Assembly: GCA_964647255.1 (NCBI GenBank)
Contig: CAZYGI010000028.1
Location: 1 to 45,501 of the forward strand
Length of the DNA stretch: 45,501 nucleotides
Direction: 5' to 3'
From: CAWJEL01 sp964647255
GTDB lineage: Bacteria > Chloroflexota > Anaerolineae > CG2-30-64-16
Both the position numbers and the translations under genes were made by a program. Positions within the stretch are counted from its first letter, which is position 1. The number at the start of each line of letters is the position of its first letter. The notes beneath the pieces were generated by a model. The model ran no database searches and had not been told where the DNA came from. It was given only the letters and a program-made list of their open reading frames with translations. Positions 32,188 to 41,943 of the stretch are shown here, piece after piece.

Positions 32188-32195
32188 GGGTATTT

Positions 32196-35100
32196 ATGGA
32201 ACTGGGCACCATTCGCCGAATCAACATTGACTCCGAGATGCAGGCGTCGTATCTCGACTACGCCATGAGCGTTATTGTGGCGCGCGCCTTGCCGGATGTA
32301 CGCGACGGGCTCAAACCGGTGCACCGCCGCATTCTCTACGCGATGCACGACCTGGGCCTGCAGCCCGACAAGCCGTACAAGAAATCAGCGCGTATCGTCG
32401 GCGAGGTCCTGGGCAAGTACCACCCGCACGGTGACGCCGCGGTCTATGAGTCAATGGTGCGCATGGCCCAGGATTTCAGCTTGCGCTATCCGCTGGTAGA
32501 CGGCCAGGGCAACTTCGGCTCGGTTGACGGCGACGGCGCGGCGGCCATGCGCTACACCGAAGCCCGTCTCGCCCACATCGCCACTGAGATGCTGGCCGAC
32601 ATCGAGAAGGACACCGTGGACTGGACGGACAATTTCGACGGCACCTTGAAGGAGCCGGCCGTCCTCCCCGCCGCGCTGCCCAACCTGCTCGTCAACGGCG
32701 CCAGCGGCATCGCCGTCGGCATGGCGACGAATATCCCGCCGCACAACCTGGGCGAGGTGTGCGACGCGCTCTGCTACCTCATTGACAACTACGACCGGCA
32801 TGAAGACGTGACCATCGAAGACCTGATGCGCTTCATCCCCGGTCCCGACTTCCCGACGGGCGGTGTGATTTATCGCTATCAGCGCGAGGGAAACGGCGAG
32901 GCGGCCGAGCAGACTGACATCATCGCCCACGCGTACGCGGCCGGCAAGGGCAGCATCGTGATGCAGGCCAAGGCGCACATCGAGGATATGAGCCGCAACC
33001 GCAGCCGCATCGTCGTCACGGAGCTGCCGTACCAGACAAACAAGACCAACCTGATCGAGCGCATCGCCGAGCTGGCGCGCGACGGCCGGCTGGAGGGCCT
33101 CACCGACCTGCGCGATGAATCGGATCGCACGGGGATGCGCCTTTGCATCGAGATGACGCGCACCGTCGAGCCGCGCAAGGTGCTGGCCGACCTCTTCAAG
33201 CTGACGCCGCTCCAGCAGACGTTCGGCGTCTCAATGCTGGCGCTGGTGGACGGCGAACCGCGGCTGCTGAGCCTCAAGCGCATGTTGATGCACTTCCTCG
33301 AACACCGTGAGGAGGTGATCCTCCGCCGCAGCAAATTCGAGCTGGAGAAGGCGAAGGCCCGCGCGCACATCGTGGAGGGCCTGCTGCGCGCGCTCGACGT
33401 GCTTGACGAAGTCATCGCCCTGATCCGCGCCTCGAAGACCGTTGACACTGCCAAGCAAGGCCTGATGCGTGAGTTCAAGTTTACCGAGATCCAGGCGCAG
33501 GCGATCCTCGACATGCAGTTGCGCCGCCTGGCCGCGCTCGAACGCCGCAAGCTTCAAGACGAATACCGTGAGTTGATCGCCCTGATCCGCACCCTGGAGG
33601 AGCTGCTCAAGTCGCCCAAGAAAGTGCTGGCGCTGATCAAGCAGAATCTGATTGACCTCAAGGCCCGCTACGGCGACGCGCGACGCACCCAGATCGCCGA
33701 CCGTGTCCAGGGCACGCTGACAACGCATGATCTGCTGCCGGATGAGGATGTTTGGGTGACGCTATCCCCCGAGGGCGCGCTCACGCGCTGGCGCCGGGGC
33801 GCAGAAGTCTTGGCGGGCAAGGGCGCGCCTCCACACCTCCGCGCCCCGGCTGCCCTGCTCGTGTCGGCCAACACCCGCGACGATCTCTATCTGTTCAGCG
33901 TCAAGGGCCAGGCCACGCGCATCGGCGTCCACCAGATTTCTGAGGGCAACGGCAGCCACTTCGCCGACCTGTCGGGCTTCACCCGTCGCGACCGGATCGC
34001 GGCGCTGATCGCCCTGCCCAAACCCAGCGACGAGCTTCCGGCTTCGACGGCTGCCTCGCAGCCCGCCCTGCTGTTGGCGACGACCCAGGGCAAGGTCAAG
34101 CGGGTGGCGCTTACGGACTTCACCGACGCAGGCGGGACCGATCCGCAGGTCATCGGCCTGGATGATGGCGACGAGCTGCTGTGGGCAGGCGCCAGCGCGG
34201 GCGACGGCGAATTCCTGCTGGTGACGGCCCAGGGCCAGGCGATCCGCTTCCGCGAGGATGAAGTGCGCGCCATGGGGCTGGCCGCGGGCGGCGTCGGCGG
34301 AATCAAGCTGGCGGCGAAAGATCGCGTCGTCGCGGCGATCGCGTTGCCCGCCGCAGCGGCCGCCGGGCAGCAGACGCACGTCGCGGTGCTGACGGCGCTA
34401 GGGTTCGGCAAGCGCGTGCCGGTGGCCGACTTCCCGACGCAGGGCCGCAACGGCCAGGGCGTCACCGCGGCCAAGCCGGCACCGAAGCTGGGCAGCGTTG
34501 CCGGCGCGGCATTGACGGCCGCAGCGGACTCGCTGCTCCTCAGCACTGCGGGCGGTGGCATGAAGACCCTTCCGGCGGCCGACTTGCCTGAGATGGGGCG
34601 TCCCGCGCAAGGCAAGGCGGTGCTTCCGTTGGTGGCGGGCGACACCCTCACGCGGGTGCAAGCGCTCGCGGTGGACCAGGTGAAGGCCGAGCCGAAGACG
34701 GAGGCCGAGGTTAAGGCTAAGGCTAAGACACAGGACAAGCCGGCTGCAAGCGCGCCGGCCCCGGCTGGGACGTCTTCCAGGCCAGCTCGGGCGCACAAGC
34801 CCGCCGCTGAACAGGCCACGCTGCTGCCCGACGCCGCAGCCCCGGCTAAACCGGCGCGCGGCAAGGCGCAGCCGGGCGCCGAGATCAAACCGGAGCCGAC
34901 GCAGCCCGCGGCCAAAGCGGGACCGGCGAAATCCGTGGCCGCCCCAGCCGTGTCGCCTGCCAAACCGGCGCGCGGCAAGGCGCAGCCGGGCGCCGAGATC
35001 AAACCGGAGCCGACGCNNNNNNNNNNNNNNNNNNNNNNNNNNNNNNNNNNNNNNNNNNNNNNNNNNNNNNNNNNNNNNNNNNNNNNNNNNNNNNNNNNNN

Positions 35101-35283
35101 NNNNNNNNNNNNNNNNAGCCTGCGGCCAAAGCGGGACCGGCGAAATCCTCGGCTGCCGCAGCCTTGCCGCCTGCCAACCCGGCGCGCGGCAAGGGGCAGC
35201 CCAGCGCTGAGATCAAGCCGGAGGCGGGCCAGCCCGCTGCCAAATCCGCAGCCAAGAGCGCGCCGAAAAAGAACGCAACTTAG
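32196..35283 (+). CDS. gyrA: Type IIA DNA topoisomerase subunit A (GyrA/ParC family), interrupted by an assembly gap
   Basis: The ATG at 32196 follows TAAGGG and gives the standard GyrA start (MELGTIRRINIDSEMQ, YLDYAMSVIVARALPDVRDGLKP). The catalytic tyrosine is Tyr120 in MRYTEARL. A winged-helix, tower and coiled-coil region follows (FKFTEIQAQAILDMQLRRLAALE), then a six-blade-like C-terminal beta-pinwheel from ~residue 500. The GyrA box (QRRGGKG type) expected in blade 1 is not seen; the place reads LTRWRRGAEVLAGKG, so a Topo IV-like or non-wrapping activity is possible. After ~residue 830 there is a long Lys/Ala/Pro/Glu tail built of 38-residue repeats. The 100 N lie in that tail. Translation after the gap in the matching repeat frame ends at TAG 35281-35283. 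Confidence 0.9.
34848..35283. repeat. 114-bp tandem repeats in the topoisomerase tail
   Basis: The unit beginning AAACCGGCGCGCGGCAAGG starts at 34848 and again at 34962, a period of 114 bp or 38 codons, each coding KPARGKAQPGAEIKPEPT-QPAAKAGPAKS. A third, diverged copy begins at 35176 after the gap. Removing the Ns restores exactly one period, so the gap hides a whole number (possibly zero) of further copies. Confidence 0.88.
35017..35116. other. Assembly gap (100 N)
   Basis: Exactly 100 unknown bases, a conventional scaffold-gap size, inside the 114-bp tandem repeat. Real length is unknown. The apparent frame change across it is an artefact of the filler length. Confidence 0.97.
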
Positions 35284-35350
35284 CGCAAAGATTTAGCGGC
35301 GCAAAGAAGAAGGTGGTCTTGTTGCGCCTTGGCGACTTTGCATTAACAGG
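35284..35350. repeat. CGCAAAG-type intergenic repeat
   Basis: After the topoisomerase stop the text GCGCAAAG occurs twice (about 35283-35290 and 35299-35306) and is followed by TTGCGCC and CTTTGC, giving weak inverted symmetry. It looks like a decayed intergenic repeat; no gene or promoter is clear in the 174 nt before ettA. Confidence 0.45.
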
Positions 35351-35457
35351 ATACTCAAGGGGCAGTGATCCGAACCTGGCGCGGGAGTGCGCCTCGGTGA
35401 TCCCTGACATGCTCGCATCACATCTCACGTTGCGCGCATCCTGCCAGGAGTTTACTC

Positions 35458-37140
35458 ATGCCTGAAACCCAACAAGTCATCTATTCCATGGTGCGCGTCG
35501 GCCGCATCCATCCGCCGAACCGGCAAGTGCTGCGCGACATCTCGCTCGGTTTCTTCTACGGGGCCAAGATCGGCGTCTTGGGCCTGAACGGCGCAGGCAA
35601 GAGCACCTTGCTGCGCATCATGGCCGGGGTGGATCAGGATTACCTCGGCGAGACGATGCTGTCGAAGGGCTACACGCGCGGCTTGCTGCCGCAAGAGCCG
35701 CAGCTCGATCCGGCCAAGACCGTGCGCCAGGTGGTTGAGGAGGCGGTGCAGCCCATCGTGGACCTGCTGCGCCGCTACGATGAGGTCAGTGCGGCTTTCG
35801 CTGAGCCGGATGCCGATTTCGACAAGCTGATCGAAGAGCAGGGCCGGCTGCAGGAGGCTCTGGACAAGCACGACGCGTGGACGCTTGACAACCGGCTGGA
35901 GCAAGCGATGGATGCGCTACGCTGCCCGCCCGGCGACACGCCGGTCTCCGTGCTCTCGGGCGGCGAGCGACGTCGCGTTGCGCTCTGTCGGCTGCTGCTG
36001 ACCGAACCGGACATCCTGCTGCTCGACGAGCCGACCAACCATCTCGACGCCGAATCGGTCGCCTGGCTGGAGCGGCACCTGCAGGCGTACAAGGGCACCG
36101 TCATCGCGGTGACGCACGACCGCTACTTCCTCGACAACGTCGCCGAATGGATCCTTGAGTTGGATCGCGGCTACGGCATCCCGTGGCGGGGCAACTATTC
36201 GTCCTGGCTGGAACAGAAGCAGGAGCGCCTGCGCCGTGAGGAGAAGGCCGACGCCCGGCGGATTCATACGCTCGAGCGCGAGCTCGACTGGATCCGCATG
36301 TCGCCGCGCGCCCGGCAGGCGAAGGGGCAGGCCCGCGTGAGCGCCTATGAGAAGCTGTTGAGCCAAGAAACCGAGCGCCGCCGCGAGGAGATGCAGATCT
36401 ACATTCCGCCCGGCCCGCGGCTGGGGGACGTCGTGATTGACTTCGATAAGGTGACGAAGGGCTATGACGACCGGTTGCTCTTCGAGAAGCTCAGCTTTCA
36501 GATGCCGCCGGGCGCGATCCTCGGCGTGATCGGCCCGAACGGTGCGGGCAAGACGACCTTGCTGCGGTTGATCGCCGGCCAGGAGCGGCCTGACAGCGGC
36601 GCCATCACGATCGGCCAGACCGTCAAGCTGGGCTATGTGGATCAGAGCCGGGACAAGCTCGACCCCGATAAAAATGTCTGGGAGGAGATCACGGGCGGCG
36701 AGGAAACCATCACGCTCGGCGATCGCACGCTTCGCGTGAACTCGCGCGCGTACGTCGCCGGTTTCAACTTCCTCGGCGCGGACCAGCAGAAAAAGGTCGG
36801 CGCGCTTTCGGGCGGCGAGCGGAACCGCGTCCACCTGGCGAAGGTGCTGCGCGAGGGCGCCAACGTCCTGCTGCTCGACGAGCCGACCAACGATCTCGAT
36901 GTCAACACGCTGCGCGCGCTCGAAGAGGCGCTCGACGAGTTTGCCGGCAATGCCATTGTCGTCAGCCACGACCGGTGGTTCCTCGACCGTATCTGCACGC
37001 ACATCCTGGCGTTTGAGGAGGACGGGAGCGTAGTTTGGGCCGTCGGCAACTGCGCCGACTACGAGGAAGCGCGGCGCAAGCGCCTCGGCGTCGCCGCGGA
37101 CACACCGCACCGGCTGGTGCACCGGAGATTGATGCGGTAA
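35458..37140 (+). CDS. ettA: ABC-F ATPase EttA (energy-dependent translational throttle)
   Basis: A 560-residue protein with two ABC ATPase domains and no membrane part, the length typical of EttA (YjjK). Walker A motifs are GLNGAGKST (~residue 42) and GPNGAGKTT (~358). Signatures are LSGGERRRVAL and LSGGERNRVHL, and both Walker B segments read LLLDEPTN(H/D)LD. The inter-domain linker (P-site tRNA interaction motif, RREEKADARRIHTLERELDWIRMSPRARQAK split over the linker helices) and the arm insertion in domain 1 (~95-140) fit EttA. It binds the ribosomal E site and gates the first elongation steps according to the ADP/ATP ratio. AGGAG precedes the ATG. Confidence 0.93.
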   Translation: MPETQQVIYSMVRVGRIHPPNRQVLRDISLGFFYGAKIGVLGLNGAGKSTLLRIMAGVDQDYLGETMLSKGYTRGLLPQEPQLDPAKTVRQVVEEAVQPIVDLLRRYDEVSAAFAEPDADFDKLIEEQGRLQEALDKHDAWTLDNRLEQAMDALRCPPGDTPVSVLSGGERRRVALCRLLLTEPDILLLDEPTNHLDAESVAWLERHLQAYKGTVIAVTHDRYFLDNVAEWILELDRGYGIPWRGNYSSWLEQKQERLRREEKADARRIHTLERELDWIRMSPRARQAKGQARVSAYEKLLSQETERRREEMQIYIPPGPRLGDVVIDFDKVTKGYDDRLLFEKLSFQMPPGAILGVIGPNGAGKTTLLRLIAGQERPDSGAITIGQTVKLGYVDQSRDKLDPDKNVWEEITGGEETITLGDRTLRVNSRAYVAGFNFLGADQQKKVGALSGGERNRVHLAKVLREGANVLLLDEPTNDLDVNTLRALEEALDEFAGNAIVVSHDRWFLDRICTHILAFEEDGSVVWAVGNCADYEEARRKRLGVAADTPHRLVHRRLMR

Positions 37141-37218
37141 ATCGTCGAGAGTATGCGTCAGGCGACTTCAACTTGTCAAAGCCAATTTGAACGAAGCAAC
37201 CATCTGAGGAGCCTAGCC

Positions 37219-38250
37219 ATGAAGCATCTTCTTTTCGGGTTGGTCGCGTTCGCTGCGGCCCTTCTTGTCTTCATTTTGCCTGCCGGCAGTCTCACGGCCG
37301 ATCCCGGCCCGGTTGATCTCGCGTCCAGCGACTCTGACAGCAGCTCCAGGCGCAAGGCCTATCTGCCGGTGATCCAGAAGATCATGCCGCCCACGCCGAC
37401 TCGCACGCGCACGCCCACGCGGACGGCCACCCCTACGCGGACGCCGACACCCACGCGGACACCGACACCCTCGCGGACGCCGACGCGCACCAGTACCCCG
37501 CCTGCCTCCGGCGATATGGTGTTGATCCCGGCCGGTAATTTCCGGATGGGCTGCGACCCGGCGCACAACGGCGGCTACGCGTGCCCTGACTATGCCCTGC
37601 CGCTGCACACGGTTTACCTGGACGCGTATCGCATTGATCGCACCGAGGTGACGAACAAGCAGTATGCGCAGTGCGTGGCCGCAGGAGCGTGCACACCGCC
37701 GGCCTATGAAGGCACTGTGTACCGCAACACCTACTACAGCGATCCCGTCTATGCCAACTACCCCGTGATGTGGATGTTCTGGTCCCAGGCGGACGCGTAC
37801 TGCCGGTGGGCGGGCAAGCGCCTGCCCACGGAGGCGGAGTGGGAGAAGGCGGCGCGCGGGGCGAACGACACTCGCGCGTTCCCGTGGGGCGACGCCGCGC
37901 CGACCTGCGCGCTGGCGAACTTCATGGAGCTGTACGGCAACGACATCCACTATTGCGTGGGGGACACGACCCAGGTCGGCAGCTATCCGGCGGGCGCCAG
38001 CCCCTACGGTGCGGTGGACATGGCCGGTAATGTGCAGGAATGGGTCAGCGATTGGTACGGCCTGTACAGCGGAACGCCGGTCAGCAACCCGCAGGGGCCG
38101 GCCACAGGGGTCTGGAAAGTGCTGCGAGGTGGGTGCTACGGCGGTGAGCAGCGCTCGATCATCACCGCCTGGCGTTCCTCATATCCGCCCCAGAACTCGT
38201 ATGTGAATGCGTATGCCAGCTTCGGCTTCCGGTGTGCCCGCTCCGAGTAG
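37219..38250 (+). CDS. Secreted SUMF1/formylglycine-generating-enzyme-like domain protein
   Basis: A 343-residue protein. The ATG at 37219 has GAGGAG upstream and starts a signal peptide (MKHLLFGLVAFAAALLVFIL). Next come a Ser/Asp-rich stretch, KAYLPVIQKI, and a ~35-residue Thr-Pro-Arg linker typical of secreted Chloroflexota proteins. Residues ~100-343 are a SUMF1 (FGE-sulfatase) domain: MVLIPAGNFRMGCD, RTEVTNKQYAQC, WAGKRLPTEAEWEKAARG, MAGNVQEWVSDW, VLRGGCYGG and a final FGFRCAR. The paired cysteines of true aerobic FGE are not clearly present, so this is more likely a binding or structural relative (C-type-lectin-like fold) outside the cell. Confidence 0.85.
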   Translation: MKHLLFGLVAFAAALLVFILPAGSLTADPGPVDLASSDSDSSSRRKAYLPVIQKIMPPTPTRTRTPTRTATPTRTPTPTRTPTPSRTPTRTSTPPASGDMVLIPAGNFRMGCDPAHNGGYACPDYALPLHTVYLDAYRIDRTEVTNKQYAQCVAAGACTPPAYEGTVYRNTYYSDPVYANYPVMWMFWSQADAYCRWAGKRLPTEAEWEKAARGANDTRAFPWGDAAPTCALANFMELYGNDIHYCVGDTTQVGSYPAGASPYGAVDMAGNVQEWVSDWYGLYSGTPVSNPQGPATGVWKVLRGGCYGGEQRSIITAWRSSYPPQNSYVNAYASFGFRCARSE

Positions 38251-38269
38251 GGCCGCCAGCCGCGCTTTT

Positions 38270-38306
38270 GTTGCCCCTTCGGCTCGCACCGAGCCGAAGG
38301 GGCAAC
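38270..38306. terminator. Bidirectional hairpin between convergent genes
   Basis: A perfect 16-bp inverted repeat (38270-38285 with 38291-38306, loop GCACC) between the SUMF1-like gene and the convergent nudC. Neither side has a good T tract, but its position fits termination. Confidence 0.6.
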
Positions 38307-38322
38307 AGCGCTCCACCGGGGT

Positions 38323-39180
38323 TCACAGCCCCGTGAACCAGTCAATCAGCCGCCGCGAGATGGACATCCTGGGCGGGATTTGTGGGAGCGCGTCCGCAGC
38401 GAACCACCCGGCCTCGGCGATCTCGCTCTCTTCGAGCCGGATGTCGCCGTCCGCGTACTCCGCCGTGAACCCGACCATCAGCGAATTTGGGAAAGGCCAT
38501 GGCTGGCTGCCGAAGTAGCGGATATTTTTGATGCGGATGCCGACCTCTTCGCACACCTCGCGCATTGCGCAGTCTTCTAGCGATTCACCGGGCTCAACGA
38601 AGCCCGCAATTACGCTGTAGCGGCCCGGCGGGAAGCGATGGTTGCGCGCCAGCAGGAGGCGCGGCCCGTGTTCATCCTGCCGCACCACCGCGATGATGAT
38701 CGCCGGCGAGATGCGCGGGTAGCTGGTCAGCCCACACGCCGGGCAGCGCCGCGCGCGCTCGTTCGGCAGCAGCTCGGTGGCCGCGCCACACTGCCCACAG
38801 AACCGATGCGTGCGTTCCCAGGCGACGATCTGCACGGCGCGGCCGGCTAGATTGAACAACGCGTCGCCGAAATGGGGATAGAGCGCACGCAGGCCTTCGG
38901 CAGTCAGGCCATCACACAGCACCGCAGCAGGGTCTATTTCGGCTGAATAGCAGGCGATCCGGCGGCCTGAGCCCTGTTCCTGGACATAACCGAGATACTG
39001 CTGGCGAATGGGCGTCAGGCCCAGCTCCGCCGGATCGGTTGCCACCGGCACCTCCAGCCGTGCATCCACGGCGCGCACCAGCATCCTGTCCTCTTGAAAG
39101 GCAAACCAATAGGACGGCCCGCGCGGCTCGTCGGGCGGCGTGACTTGTGCGATGAACTCAAAGGGTGTTTGCTCGATCAT
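38323..39180 (-). CDS. nudC: NAD+ diphosphatase / NAD-capped RNA hydrolase NudC
   Basis: A 285-residue Nudix enzyme. The N-terminal half is the divergent NUDIX-like domain. A zinc ribbon follows (FCGQCGAATELL, then RRCPACGLTSYPR), and then the catalytic Nudix box GFVEPGESLEDCAMREVCEEVGI (split here by eye over 23 positions). SQPWPFPNSLM is the NudC-specific motif for NAD. The enzyme splits NAD(H) into NMN and AMP and removes NAD caps from RNA. The ATG at 39180 is the first that makes the usual length; the upstream frame is not conserved-looking. The ribosome site is weak. It is divergent from the CHAD fusion gene. Confidence 0.9.
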   Translation of the reverse strand: MIEQTPFEFIAQVTPPDEPRGPSYWFAFQEDRMLVRAVDARLEVPVATDPAELGLTPIRQQYLGYVQEQGSGRRIACYSAEIDPAAVLCDGLTAEGLRALYPHFGDALFNLAGRAVQIVAWERTHRFCGQCGAATELLPNERARRCPACGLTSYPRISPAIIIAVVRQDEHGPRLLLARNHRFPPGRYSVIAGFVEPGESLEDCAMREVCEEVGIRIKNIRYFGSQPWPFPNSLMVGFTAEYADGDIRLEESEIAEAGWFAADALPQIPPRMSISRRLIDWFTGL

Positions 39181-39268
39181 AACTTGTTTAGAATCCGTTT
39201 CTGAGGAGTGTGCGGCGCCAGTATAGCACACCGCCCGGCATGGACGCCAGTAGGCTTTTTTTGACCTC

Positions 39269-39297
39269 TTGTCTCGAACCTTGCCCTGTGTTATACT
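39269..39297 (+). promoter_or_regulatory. Promoter of the CYTH-CHAD gene
   Basis: TTGTCT (39269-39274), a 17-nt spacer and TATACT (39292-39297). The start near 39304 leaves a ~40-nt leader. A TTGACC at 39261-39266 is too far from the -10. Confidence 0.65.
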
Positions 39298-39343
39298 CTC
39301 GCCAGTTCTGGTTGAGCCCCGCGGCCGCATGATCGGAGTTTGC

Positions 39344-41824
39344 ATGGAGATTGAGGCCAAGTTCACCGTTCCTGATCGGCAGGTTTACACCCAACTGGCA
39401 CGCTTGCGCAAACTAGCCGGTTATGGCCTGGTCAAGGCAGGTGTTGTCGTCGCCACAGACCAGTACTTCGACACTGCTGACCGCCGCGTATTAGCCGGTG
39501 GCTACGCCTGTCGTCTGCGGCGCCAGGGTGAAATGCTGATCGCGACGCTGAAGGGGGTGGGCGGCGCCGAAGGCGCGGTGCACCGCCGCGACGAGCGTGA
39601 GGCGCAACTGCCCGCCTGGAGTGCGGCCCCTGCGGCCTGGCCGGAGAGCGACGCCCGCTCCCTGGCGCTCGAGCTGACCGGCGGCGCCGCGCTGCACCTC
39701 CTCTTCACCCTCACCCAACGCCGCCGCCGCGCCTCCGTCATGCAGGGCAAACGCCGCGTCGCGGAGTTGACGCTGGATGCGGTGCGCGTGCTCATCGGAC
39801 GGAAACCGACCAGCTATTTCGAGCTGGAGGTGGAGCTTGCCCCTGACGGCACGGAGGCCGATCTGGCCGCCATCGCCCGCGAATTGGCCGACGCTTGGGG
39901 CTTGACCCCCGCGCCGCGCTCCAAATTTGAGCGAGCGCTGGAGATCCTTGGGAAGCAGCAGCCCGCAGCCGCGCCGAAGCTCACGACTCAGGAGCGCGCG
40001 GCCCTGGAAGGGTTGAGCGCAAACTCCGATCCGGCGCTGGCCCGCCACAGCCGGGTTGTCCTCGCGTGGGCCGATGGCCTGCGCACGCCGGAGATCGCCG
40101 CGGCGACCGGGCTGTCGGCCGGCCGGATCCGCTACTGGGTGCGGGCGTTCCAGGCGAAACGGCTCGCCGTGTTCGCACCGGCCGAGGCGAAGGTCGCGCC
40201 GGTCCCCGCGCCTGCGCCGGCGCAGCGGCGCAAAGGACTCCCTACCATCGCCGAATTCGCAGCCGGCCATGGCGTGGACCCGGCGCACGCCCGCGCGGTG
40301 AGCGATCACGCCATGATGTTGTTCGCCGTGCTCAAATCGGCCCATCGCCTGCCAAAGAAGCAGCAGAAGCTCCTGCGCCAGGCCGCCCTGCTCGCCACGG
40401 TCGGCGCGACGGCCGATCCGGCGCGCCCGTATCCGGCGGGCCGCGATTTGATCCTGGCGCAGCCGCTGCGCGACGTCACCACCGCCGACCGACTGGCGCT
40501 GGCTTGCATCGTGGCGTTTCAGCGCGAGAAGGCCAAACCGGAGCGCGAGCCGACCTTCTCAGCGTTGGAAGAGAAGCAGCAGGGGCAGGTGTTGGCCCTG
40601 GCCGCGCTGCTGCGGATGGCCGAGGCGCTCGATTTCTCCCACACCCAGGCGACCGCGCTGCACACTGTCGAGTCCCCGGACGCCGACCAGGTTGAGATCA
40701 GCGTGGATGGTCCGGGCGCCGAGGCGGACGCGCGCCAGGCGACCCTCGCGGCGGTGTGGTGGCGGCAGTTGATCCACCAGGAGTTAGCCTTCACCGTCGG
40801 TGCGCATGAAGCGCCGGCTGCGACTGCCCCGGCGGTCGCACCAGCCCTCGAGACGTTGGTCGGCGAGCCGCTGCTTCCGCCTCTGGCGCCCCTCCAACCG
40901 GACGACCCGATGTGCGAGGCGGGCCGCAAGGCGATATATGCGCATTACCTGAAGATGCTCGCCAACGAGGCCGGCACGCGGCTGGGCGAAGACATCGAGG
41001 CGCTGCACGACATGCGCGTCGCAACCCGCCGGATGCGCGCCGCGTATCGCATCTTTGAGGACTATTTCGACCCGGCTGCCGTTGCACCCTTCAACCGCGG
41101 GCTGCGCCGGACGGGCGGCGCGTTGGGGCAGGTGCGCGATCTGGATGTGCTCCTGGAGAAAGCGGCTGTCTGGCAGGCCGGCTTGGACGAGGGGCAGACC
41201 ACCGCGCTTGAGCCGCTCCTGGCCGATTGGCGCGGTCGGCGAGCGGTCGCGCGCAAGGAGCTGCTCGACTACCTGGACAGCCCCACCTACCGCCAGTTCG
41301 TCGCCGAGTTCGGCGCGTTCCTGACGACGTCCGGCGCGGGCGCCCGCAAGATTGAGCCCGGCGCGCCGACGCCCTACCTGGTATGCCATGTCGTGCCACG
41401 CCTGGTTCTGACGCGCTACGAGGCGGTGCGCGCCTATGAGACGGTCCTCGCCGCCGCGCCGCAAACAACCTATCATGCGCTGCGGATTGACTTCAAGCGG
41501 CTGCGCTACGCCCTGGAGTTCTTCCGGGAGGTCCTGGGGCCGGAAACCGCCGATCTGATCAAGGCCAGCACGGCGATGCAGGACCTGCTGGGCAACCTCC
41601 AGGATGCCAACGTGGCCGAAGGGCTGGTCCGGGAGTTTTTGGCCAGCCAGACTGCCAGGCGCAAACCGCGTTACACGCCTGACGAGCTGGCCCCTATCGA
41701 GACGTATCTTGCCTATCAGCAGGCGACCCAGGCCGATTTGCTCGCCCAATTCCCCGGCCCGTGGGCGATCATTGTCGGGGCGGAGTTCCGGCGATCGCTG
41801 GCGTTGGCGGTTGCCGCCCTCTGA
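39344..41824 (+). CDS. CYTH - HTH - degenerate Ppx/GppA-like HD - CHAD fusion protein
   Basis: An 826-residue four-part protein; the ATG at 39344 has GGAG 5 nt upstream. Residues 1-205 are a CYTH (triphosphate tunnel) domain starting MEIEAKF with the ExExK signature. Residues ~215-275 look like a helix-turn-helix of the kind in transposases and regulators (RTPEIAAATGLSAGRIRYWVRAF). Residues ~296-500 resemble the C-terminal HD domain of Ppx/GppA exopolyphosphatases (DHAMMLFAVL, LALAALLRMAEALDFSH), but the expected LLHDIG metal motif reads LLATVG. Residues ~520-826 are a CHAD domain with ALHDMRVATRRMRAAYR and HALRIDFKRLRYALEF, known to bind polyphosphate. PPK2 follows 119 nt downstream. A polyphosphate-binding or sensing role is inferred. 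Confidence 0.82.
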   Translation: MEIEAKFTVPDRQVYTQLARLRKLAGYGLVKAGVVVATDQYFDTADRRVLAGGYACRLRRQGEMLIATLKGVGGAEGAVHRRDEREAQLPAWSAAPAAWPESDARSLALELTGGAALHLLFTLTQRRRRASVMQGKRRVAELTLDAVRVLIGRKPTSYFELEVELAPDGTEADLAAIARELADAWGLTPAPRSKFERALEILGKQQPAAAPKLTTQERAALEGLSANSDPALARHSRVVLAWADGLRTPEIAAATGLSAGRIRYWVRAFQAKRLAVFAPAEAKVAPVPAPAPAQRRKGLPTIAEFAAGHGVDPAHARAVSDHAMMLFAVLKSAHRLPKKQQKLLRQAALLATVGATADPARPYPAGRDLILAQPLRDVTTADRLALACIVAFQREKAKPEREPTFSALEEKQQGQVLALAALLRMAEALDFSHTQATALHTVESPDADQVEISVDGPGAEADARQATLAAVWWRQLIHQELAFTVGAHEAPAATAPAVAPALETLVGEPLLPPLAPLQPDDPMCEAGRKAIYAHYLKMLANEAGTRLGEDIEALHDMRVATRRMRAAYRIFEDYFDPAAVAPFNRGLRRTGGALGQVRDLDVLLEKAAVWQAGLDEGQTTALEPLLADWRGRRAVARKELLDYLDSPTYRQFVAEFGAFLTTSGAGARKIEPGAPTPYLVCHVVPRLVLTRYEAVRAYETVLAAAPQTTYHALRIDFKRLRYALEFFREVLGPETADLIKASTAMQDLLGNLQDANVAEGLVREFLASQTARRKPRYTPDELAPIETYLAYQQATQADLLAQFPGPWAIIVGAEFRRSLALAVAAL

Positions 41825-41943
41825 ACTGGGGGCTGAACGGCGAGGCCGTCCCTCGGCCGGAGCGATCCGTATTGTCCAGGCACAGCCGGTGTTGTGTCTT
41901 TCATAAGTCATCAAGTCACTTTTTCGGAGGAAGGAGGAGCATC

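Noticed and set aside
35017..35283. Frameshift or separate small gene after the N gap
   Set aside because: The frame change comes from the arbitrary 100-N filler. Removing it restores the repeat period and a single tail ending at 35283.
37219..38250. True formylglycine-generating enzyme (sulfatase activator)
   Set aside because: The paired active-site cysteines near the C-terminus are not seen and no sulfatase is nearby; the protein is exported with a Thr-Pro linker.
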